From Paraspadella gotoi (lineage: Eukaryota > Chaetognatha): a stretch of DNA of 64,000 nt. This document shows, piece after piece, positions 21,282 through 64,000 of the stretch (its first letter is position 1; the number at the start of each line of letters is the position of its first letter). The notes beneath the pieces were generated by a model that ran no database searches, had not been told where the DNA came from, and saw only the letters and a program-made list of their open reading frames with translations. The stretch covers positions 10,849,045 to 10,913,044 of the forward strand of contig CM119267.1 of the NCBI GenBank assembly GCA_051294375.1, read 5' to 3'. The translations under genes and the position numbers were made by a program.

Positions 21282-24200
21282 CTCCGTCCGACCAGTTTCT
21301 TTTTGGCAACTCCTCCTCGGTCCGATCTGTCTCAACGATCGGAAGCAGTTCAACGACGACGACGATGATGATGACGATGACTTTTTGACTTCGAATTTCT
21401 TCGTCTAATTGGGACTTGGACGAACCCACTTTCAATTTAGAATTCGTTTGGAGGATCTGCTTCGATTTGGTTTTGCAGACTCGCTGCTTTTTTCTCTCTC
21501 TCATTCTCCCTCGAAATAGATTTCGGCACTTGCCTTGTTTTGAAACTTACTCATCGAGAGGTTGAAAAAGGTTTTCTCCTCTCGGGATCATTTTTCCTCT
21601 GAATTTGTTCGTTCTCCCACCTGAACAAAAAATACAATTAAAATACAAATGAACATGAGCGTTCCAGCTGTGTTATATAATTTTTTTCAAACCTTTTAAA
21701 GAAGATTTTTAAATAAGGTGAAATGACCCAACAAATCAGCGAACAAACCAATGAACAGAAAAAAAAACTGGCCCTTAACTCAATAAAAATATTAGATTAC
21801 TGGTTTATGGTTTTTGTTGCGAAAGCTTCTCGATAATATCGATATAACAGTTTATAATCTCATTCGTCTGGGTCACCTGCATCGCCCATCAGCGCCTATT
21901 AGATTGGGCAAATTTAACGAAAATCAAAATCTATTTTTTTTAGCGCCAATTATCTTGTACGACTTTTGAGAGAGGAAATGGCTAATTATAGAAATATTTT
22001 CCCATGGAACCGGTTTGGATCGGAAACGAAAATATGAAATAAAAATTTTCTAAATGTAAGGAGTACTCTAAATCCGTAAATACATGGAGATTATATTAGA
22101 CGTAAAATTCTCGTACATAGTATAAAAAAATTATCTTACCAAAGTTCGTAAACATGTCTCAGATGTGAGAAACGCGCAAAAAAAGTTTTTATGCAGATGA
22201 TCGGGTATTGAAGAGGCCGCATCATATTTGCTCTCAAACAGCCAACCCCTGTTTTTATCGCTATTCCCACCTCCCGCCCCGTTAGAGAGAGCCTATCACT
22301 CTTGCGCGCAATTATCTGGATCGTTCTCAAGCTTAGTAAAGTAAGATCTCGCTTTCTTTTTACGTTTTTATCAATGTTTACTATTCGACGAGGTTTAAAT
22401 ATTGGGATTATTTGTCTATGAATAATCGATTCGAATCAAACCCTTCGGAATCGCAAAAAAAAGGGGGGAAAAACGAACGAAAAAAAAAAAACAAAAAAAA
22501 CAAAACAAAAAAAAGCAGAAAAGCACCTCGGCCTATTGGAAAGGCAAGATTTTCTGTTTTATCGAGAAAACCATCTACGTCCTGCATTCTCCAATTTCGG
22601 TCTTTTCTCTCTCTGAAAAGAAACCCCAACAACCCTGACGTGCGTCGAATCGTTTTCGTCTCATTTTCGTGCCGCTTTTAGGGTAAATCCTACAACATTT
22701 TTTTTTAACTAACTGCAGAACAATTACACAATCACCTCTCCACCGGTTGTTTTAGTTATTGTGAAATTTTTTTATGTTAAGATTTTTCATATTCCATTTT
22801 TTCAGCATAATTATCAATTCGGTAAGCAACAAATCAGAAAAGTTTATTTTGTCGATACTGATACATTATTTAATGGGGTTATTGCCTATCATATTATTTG
22901 TTGTACCATATAATAATCATGCAATAATTATAGCTAAAGACTATACAGCTAAATATAGCTAAATAATATAATAATCATACATAATATAATTATATAGCTA
23001 ATTTCAGAAAATAATAAATAATAACCATAACTATATGAAAGACTATTCGAAGAATGATTCCCCCCCTGCAAGTGAATGATGTGCTCACTGCTCATTATTT
23101 GGGTTGAGATTTTTTTTGAAAGTTTCGATTTCAGTTTAAAGAGAAGCCAATTAAGTCTTCGGACACGAGGAAGAGACCCAACCTCTTTGTTTCTGAATCA
23201 TCGGATTTACTCTCTCGACAATTAAACTTCATCGGAGTGGCCAAAGTCCCTCTCATCACAAGTCACAAGTTACAATGATGCTTAAAAACTTACAATTCAG
23301 TGGAGTAATAAAAATTTAATTTCAATTCTTTATTCGTTGGCACAAATCACAACGTCTCATTCAACAATCAACTCGAAAGTTTTTCTGGCATGTTCTCTTT
23401 GGGAACATAGGCTTAATCGGATTAATTAAAACATTTGATCATGTCCGTTCGGGAGACTTTTCCGGTGTCCATTCCAGCCAAATAAGATTTTATTTATTTT
23501 GAATGACTAAGTTCAATTCATACAACTATCTGTTTGTGTGGTCTTATATTTTTTCTTTTAAAATAAACACTTCAAATTTAAAAGAAGCAATTCCTGAATT
23601 TCATGAAAAAAGTTTCTTGGATTAAAAAAAGGATTTAGCAAAAATATTTCTTTGGTAGATGTTGGGAAAAGTTTACCTTTCGCTCATTCGGGTCAATTTT
23701 TTTCTTCCTTTCGTGAATTTGTTTTTTCACACATTTTTTCTCTCTATTTTAGTAAATTTTGGCGATGTGGTTATATTTAAACTTTTTTCTGAAAGGTATT
23801 CTTTCTCGTTTTGCGCATGACCCGACCTTTTTTTGTTACTTGTTGGTTAAGTCGGTTCTTTGAGAGTCGAAATCAAAATTATAATTATATTAAATCCTTA
23901 TCGTGTCTTAAAGTTGAACGTAAAAGAAAGAAAGAGGGTGGAGCGAGCAAGCGATGTATCAGGCTTAAATTACAATTAATCTCAAACAAACCTCGCATTT
24001 TCGAGTCGGACCGATTTTGTATCTTGTGGGTGGAAAAAAGACCATCTGACCCAATGTTTTAAATCTTTTCTGCTTGCGGATTTAATTTTTAAAAAATTTC
24101 GTGACTGAGCATCAGCTTTGTCGTTCGGACACGCTATAGAATAAAGTTAAATTCAGTATAATAAAACTGACTAAAATTCGGTGAAATGAAGTTTTCTGAA

Positions 24201-25013
24201 GTATTGTTTAAAAAATACTGTTTCAGATAGAAAACGATCAGGATAAGCATAGGTCGTCAATTAATTTTGTATATAAAAATGTATTTAATAAAATTTACAA
24301 TTCACTGTCATTTCTTTTGCTTTATCAGAACTTGATATTATCATTATAACTCATTATAACATCATTAACCAGAACCAAGAAAGGTAGTAAAGGATTAAAA
24401 TGATAAATTTGTTTTACTTCAGTTGAAAAATTCAATAATATTCAAATAAATATTCCAAATAATTGAAAAAAATGTATTTTAATTTTTTTGGCATCACTAT
24501 TCAGAAAAAAAATTACTCCAATTTAACATTTAAAAACGAGAAATGGAACTTTTCACAAAGAACAAGATTCAAATGCCACGCTGGATTAAATACCGAGAAA
24601 GTGAAAAAAAAATTATGAAAAAAAATAAGAAATAACTAATCGAGTAAACTCAATCGCCGCTACAACCAAATAGAAAAAAAAAAAAAAAAAAGAGCGAAAG
24701 AATCAAAAATCGGTAGCGCCAGAAAAAACCTGAAACTTGCCATCGCTGACGTTCAAATAAACAAATAAAGTTTATTGTTTCGCAAATAACGTCATTGCTG
24801 CGTCCATGAAATGCGGTAGGTTTTTAACTTCGTAATTCGGTTTAATTTTTGTTTTGTTTTTTTCTTATTTTTATTACTCGTTTTTTATAAAAAAATAATG
24901 GTATAATTTTACTAAAAAGATGATATTAAAATCATGCTCGTCATTATATTTATAACAAGTATTTTTAAATTCCAGAATGTTTGAAATGAATTCATGCAGA
25001 AATGGTTCCTAAT
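21282..25013. other. AT-rich gene-poor stretch
   Basis: No coding region could be supported. Small frames at 22412-22681 and 23811-24062 lack conserved features or splice context. A GAC/GAT run at 21355-21380 gives Asp or Thr/Met repeats depending on frame. An A18 run lies at 24673-24690. An imperfect inverted pair around ACTATTACTTAACCGTAAGTAATAGT lies at about 20892-20918, just upstream. Confidence 0.45.
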
Positions 25014-25016
25014 TTG

Positions 25017-25145
25017 GCAGTCCCTGATCCCCACATCAGACTGTTGCATCATGATTCATGATCATTCTAGTTGGCCACCGGGCTAGAACACCGGACCTTT
25101 GGCTTAAGAGACTAATTAGTCAATAACTTGCCTTCGGGTTGAATG
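25017..25145 (-). mobile_element. tRNA-like SINE fragment
   Basis: This is a diverged, partial reverse copy of the SINE at 20121-20314, with CCACCGGGCTAGAAC and CCGGACCTTTGG retained, flanked by AT-rich DNA. About 130 bp further right (25262-25330) is another tRNA-like piece with CAAGTTCGTGTCC. Confidence 0.6.
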
Positions 25146-25513
25146 ACCGAAGATTTCAAGCTAACAAACAAAATTATAAATTCTTTCCCAAAGTTGTTTT
25201 TCGATAATTCACTTCTAATGTTTTTACTTTTGTCACTGCTTTTTAGAGTATGTGTTAGGAAGACTTTGAAGTCTTAGAGCGAAAGTCTGAAAGTCACAAG
25301 TTCGTGTCCGATAGTTGGTTATCTATAGATCGAGTATGACTAACTTCCTGACCCTAAGATAGAAAAAAATCGGAAATTAGGGTTGTCTTCCGCCTTAGCA
25401 CTCTTTTACTTTATCAGCGAAATATTTTATAAAAGTTTTTTGTTGTGGCGTAACTGAAGTTGCTATTTTATCTAATCATCGTGGACTGTTGATTTTTCCA
25501 GTCAAACGAGCGC

Positions 25514-25672
25514 CCGGGAGGAGACTGAAGTGGAAATGGGTACACAAGACGGTGAGTGTTTTAATTAAACTAACTTCACTATCCATTATGTATACTTGCT
25601 CGTCTTCAAAATAATTGTCCACTGCCTAGGTAATGATGAATTTGAAGATGAAGATTCAAGTGAGTAATTCAC
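25514..25672 (+). CDS. Two exon-like blocks encoding an acidic C-terminal tail (uncertain)
   Basis: After the acceptor TTTTTCCAG at 25500, a frame runs to a GTGAGT donor at 25550. After TGCCTAG it continues through GTAATGATGAATTTG to a TAA at about 25668. Joined, it reads TSAREETEVEMGTQDG, then NDEFEDEDSSE and stop. This is typical of an acidic protein tail. No upstream exons could be linked, so it may be the end of a gene whose body I cannot see (possibly the candidate at 20700) or chance. The start given is the first block; upstream extent is unknown. Confidence 0.25.
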
Positions 25673-26322
25673 TAACGGGAAGTCATTTCAAATAGTTTTA
25701 TTGTCATAGAAAAAAAGCCTTTCTAACACTGGGAAAAAAAAAGGTTCCACAACTTTCTACAGCACTTTTGGCACATGATCACATATCCGGGGCTACTAGT
25801 CATAAAAATCACTGAATATAAATTCAAAAAGTGACTCATCGCTAATAACTCCCTTTGGATAACAAAGCCAAAACAGGCTTTCGAAAATCCAGCTCAGAAA
25901 AATAGTAATACTGAAATTTTAAAAAAAGGGAAAATTTAAAATATAAGAAATAAATTCGACGTATTTTTCTCTCTAAGACATTTATAGTAATACAAACACG
26001 TTTTTAATAATATTAACAAATTTTTTGTTTCATACAATGAAAGTAATAATTTTTTTAAGCACTTAACATGTCGAAATTTGTTTCTACTATTCTAGGAATG
26101 ACAATCCTTAAACAAAAAAATAAAACCGAAATGATAGGAGAAAAAGCTAAACAGTGACGCCGTGATGGGGTCGCCACCTAGACGGAGGGTACAGAAGTTT
26201 CATTTGCTTTGATAGTCGTTTGTGAGACCGCTCTTCTGCGGAAAGAAAATATCAGTATTATGACCCAAATTTTATTTCTAAAGAAGGTACAACGAGACGT
26301 TCCGATTCGCGACGACGATGAC
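25673..26322. other. AT-rich spacer
   Basis: No gene is seen. This is the 3' flank of the phosphatase gene on the minus strand. An AAAATAAA block near 26115 lies on the opposite strand and is not its poly(A) signal. Confidence 0.4.
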
Positions 26323-27310
26323 TCACGCGTTGACGTACTGTTTGCCCTGGTTGTCGGCGGGGCTTTCGACGAGCTCGGTCGGTTGGTGCTTCGCGCCCTC
26401 TTTCGTCGGAGAATGATCGTGCGTATTCGATTCGAGACAAAAGTTGGAGAATCTAGCGATGAGGACGGCGGTGACAATCCCGAGGATAGAACCGGAAAGC
26501 ACGTCGGACCAATGATGCTTGTAGTCGGATATCCTGAACGTCAAAGAAAGTTACAAAAAAAAGTATTTTCCTCGCGCTTCCGGCAGCTTACCTCGACAAC
26601 GCGATGGCGAAAGCGAAGACGAGAAATGTCATCTGAAAGAAAATCGTCAAAACGTTGGCGTGTCGAGAGCAATTCAGTCGTCGCTGACAGTAGATGGCTA
26701 AAAATAGCATGCCATAGAATGAGACGGAGGAGTGCGCCGAGGGAAAGGATTTGACCGAGTCCTGCAGCGTCTTGTCCCAACTGCCGTCCGCGTTAAGGCT
26801 GTCTTCGTTTGTACAATTAAAAACGTCGGGATTGTTGCGGTCTACGATAACGTAGTGGTTCCAAGGTTTGTCCAGTGTCTCGCAAGTCGTCTCACGACCG
26901 TCGATGATGAAACTCGGGCGGCATACGTCAAAAAAATGCGGCCGCAGCCGTCCGATGATGTGCTTGCCGATCTCCGAGGTCAGTTGCTGAAAGACGAGGC
27001 CGGCGACGAAGGGTCCCAAGTGCGCGTAGAGGCAATGGCTGAATTGTCGACGTCCTTCGGCACTTCGCAGCACTCCAAAGTGAAGCAGCGTCTCTGAGAC
27101 CAGGATGATAAGAAAAGGACCGAGCGCGGCGATAAGCGCCGCCTGGGCGATGGTGATGGTGTCGGGTTTGTAGGGGTAGTGGAGAGACTCATCGTCGCAG
27201 TAGAATCCTCGTTCGAATGTCGGGTTGACGATTACCAGAACGAGAAGGACCACGGCGGGGACAACGACCAGCAGAAAGTCGATGAAGATGCGGACAAAAA
27301 TTCGATTCAT
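26323..27310 (-). CDS. Lipid phosphate phosphatase (PLPP/PAP2 family)
   Basis: Two exons (26592-27310 and 26323-26533) give 309 residues, the usual length of animal PLPP1-3. All three catalytic motifs are present: K116-x6-RP (KHIIGRLRP), PSAH at 190-193 and SR-x5-H-x3-D (SRISDYKHHWSD, residues 239-250, split by the intron). Six hydrophobic segments, the first at about residues 8-28, fit the family topology. An NCT sequon at residue 165 lies in the luminal/extracellular loop. These enzymes dephosphorylate phosphatidate, lysophosphatidate and sphingosine-1-phosphate at the plasma membrane and ER. The third base motif residue is Ala in PSAH where Gly is common, a frequent variant in PLPPs. The paralogue (1, 2 or 3) cannot be decided. 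Confidence 0.95.
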
Positions 27311-28743
27311 TTTCTGTCGCTTTTTTTTTCTGTCTCAAGTTTTTTTTTTCGTTTTCGCTGCCTCGTTGTTTTTGAAAGGGGGGGTGTCGGGGGTGGGTTG
27401 AGTTTGTGTTTGCGAAGTAGATCAAAAAAAAAATATATGCCGGCTTAATCCCCAGCAAGCGTGGTTTCCTTTTTAAAAATATTTTTCGCCAAGCGGGGGA
27501 GTTTGCACTTAAATTTAGGCCAGAGGTTTCTGAAGTTGGTTCACAAACCGGAGTTTCTTTCTTTATTTTTTAGAATGTAGCTCTCAGTGAACAGACTCGA
27601 CGAGCGGACCGACGGGTCAGAATTGATGCGGGATAGAAATTGGGATTTACAAGGACAAAGAAAATTTTATAGAAACTAAACGGACTAAAGAATCGATGTT
27701 AAAAAGTTTTATGATAATACCCACCGAATATAATTTTCGGTTGGCGAACTCTTTTTAAAAATTGGACAGATTGTGCAAACTGAACAAACAGATAAAAAGA
27801 TTTTTCGTTGTCCGAGCTGAGTCTTGCCGCGGCCTAGTCAGACTGGGTTGTTTTTGCTCCCAATTTCTGGATCAAAAGCCGTGGATCCGCGTCGTTGCTC
27901 ATCGACAAATCAATTTTCTCCCGAGGTTTTCGGTTAAAATCGTGTCTCGCACTCTGCCTAGTCGCTATCGAGTATTGTTGGGGCGAGGAACATGATTTTT
28001 CTCGTGCGAAAAGAGTTGACAAAAGAACATCGTGTTTATGAAGAGATGTATTTAATTTTTAAAATAAGGCTTAAAAAATATAGAAGCATATTTTACATAC
28101 TTTGCAGCATCAATTCATTCGTGTCTTAATCTTTTGTAAACTTTTATCGAAATCTTAGAATTATAATTATTGTGAAGTCATGACTATAAATTTCATCAAA
28201 AAACTTCATGCCAGCATTAATAGTTAATGGTACAATTTTTAAAAAAGCTAAAAACTTATTATATGGAGCGATGTTTTTTGTTGTGATTTGAGTTGGTTAT
28301 TCTATTATAAATCGAAAATTTTATTAACGCCCATTTATAGAAGTAACTTATATTGTAATTTAAAAAACCTTACTATTCTTTTTTGCCACTATGTACAATG
28401 ATTTAGTCATTCAGTTTTTTAGGCTTTTTTTTCCGAATTTTTTTTTTAATAATTTTTTTAAAAAATTGTTTTGGGGAGTTGGAAAAAAGAGAAAGAAAGA
28501 TAAAAAATCTAAGTTTGCTCCCTTCTAGCAAGAGTTTAAACCAATAAATATTAATTATCTTTTTCCCGAAGTTCAGGTACAGGTAGATTTTTTCAAAAAT
28601 TTAAATTTTGGTTCTTAAGTCTCTATTAAGTTAGCATTTCTTTGTTAATTATTAATTAACTTTAAAATACCGTTAACGGTTAAAAAAATACTTGTTTGCC
28701 TTCTCTCTCTCTTTCTCTCTCTCTCTCTTCTCACTCTCTTTCT

Positions 28744-28797
<54 letters not shown>

Positions 28798-28871
28798 ATC
28801 TCTCTATCTTTATTTCTTTCTTCTCTCTCTCTCTCTCTCTCTTTCTATCTCTCTATCTTTATTTCTTTCTT

Positions 28872-28933
<62 letters not shown>

Positions 28934-29115
28934 CCTCTACGCTCTCACCCCTTATGTCCCTTCTAAAAACGAAAAGTTCTCTAATTATATTTGCCATACC
29001 TAACTCGATTTCACCGACGCTCTATAATGTTTTTTTTCACGGTCTTACGGGGATGAAATTTTAAACGTTTTCTTTGTTTCGAGCTGTGGTCACACTTTCA
29101 ATTCCGTTGAAAGCC
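27311..29115. other. Intergenic region between PLPP and sacsin genes
   Basis: This is a divergent promoter region: PLPP leaves to the left and sacsin to the right. No coding frame is supported. A (CT)n microsatellite occupies about 28700-28938. The remainder is AT-rich with poly(A/T) runs. No defined promoter element was recognised. Confidence 0.45.
28700..28938. repeat. (CT)n microsatellite with TTTCTATCTC variants
   Basis: About 240 bp of nearly pure pyrimidine, including two copies of a CTTTCTATCTCTCTATCTTTATTTCTTTCTT block at 28790-28822 and 28840-28872. It lies about 180 bp upstream of the sacsin start exon. Ser-Leu open frames in it are artefacts. Confidence 0.9.

Positions 29116-64000
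<34,885 letters not shown>

Noticed and set aside
22412-22681. Lys-rich 89-codon frame
   Set aside because: It is driven by A-rich runs with no family signal or splice context.
28692-29064. Ser-Leu repeat frames
   Set aside because: Translation of a (CT)n microsatellite.

Overview
The window is metazoan (invertebrate-type) nuclear DNA. It has spliced genes with GT-AG introns, some as short as about 40 nt. It has recognisable animal orthologues (TICRR/Treslin, DDX18, SUPT4H1, PPP1R8, CAAP1, ATPAF1, a PLPP phosphatase, a multi-module sacsin) and abundant (GA)n, (CT)n and (GAAA)n tracts and short mobile elements. There are no bacterial features such as operon ribosome sites or CRISPR. The species cannot be named from sequence alone. 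A marine invertebrate (sponge, cnidarian or similar) fits the sacsin gene and repeat style, but that is inference.

Layout. 1-3143: minus-strand N-terminal part of a Treslin-like replication initiation gene running off the left edge, then a five-unit polyubiquitin gene with damage in units 2 and 3. 3144-7102: repeat-rich DNA with a 19-bp minisatellite, two foldback elements and a tRNA-like SINE. 7103-16848: a tight run of minus-strand genes, DDX18 - SUPT4H1 - PPP1R8 - CAAP1 - ATPAF1 - an unrecognised membrane protein. The first five are separated by only 102-397 bp. 16849-26322: repeat-rich, gene-poor DNA with a 1.1-kb palindrome, a second SINE and two weak gene candidates. 26323-27310: minus-strand lipid phosphate phosphatase. 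29116 to at least 62924: one very long plus-strand sacsin-like gene of more than 60 exons, threaded here exon by exon with intron phases. It holds two full sacsin repeat regions, most of the N-terminal part of a third, and Ser/Arg/Pro-rich linker exons. A separate intronless minus-strand gene for a one-pass membrane protein with an LDLa-like module is nested in one of its introns.

The minus-strand block is housekeeping: ribosome biogenesis (DDX18), transcription elongation (SPT4), PP1 regulation and splicing (NIPP1), mitochondrial ATP synthase assembly (ATPAF1). Sacsin is a co-chaperone-like giant with GHKL/HSP90-like ATPase folds.

The most unusual item is a family of palindromic elements. 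Each arm ends in a hammerhead-ribozyme-like motif (CTGANGA - stem II - GAAACATGTC) of the sort associated with Penelope-like elements. It is present as four inverted pairs plus one motif inside a perfect 39-bp hairpin, with no reverse transcriptase visible. Several conserved genes also carry small frame-breaking indels (polyubiquitin, sacsin repeats 1 and 2), which may be real decay or consensus errors.
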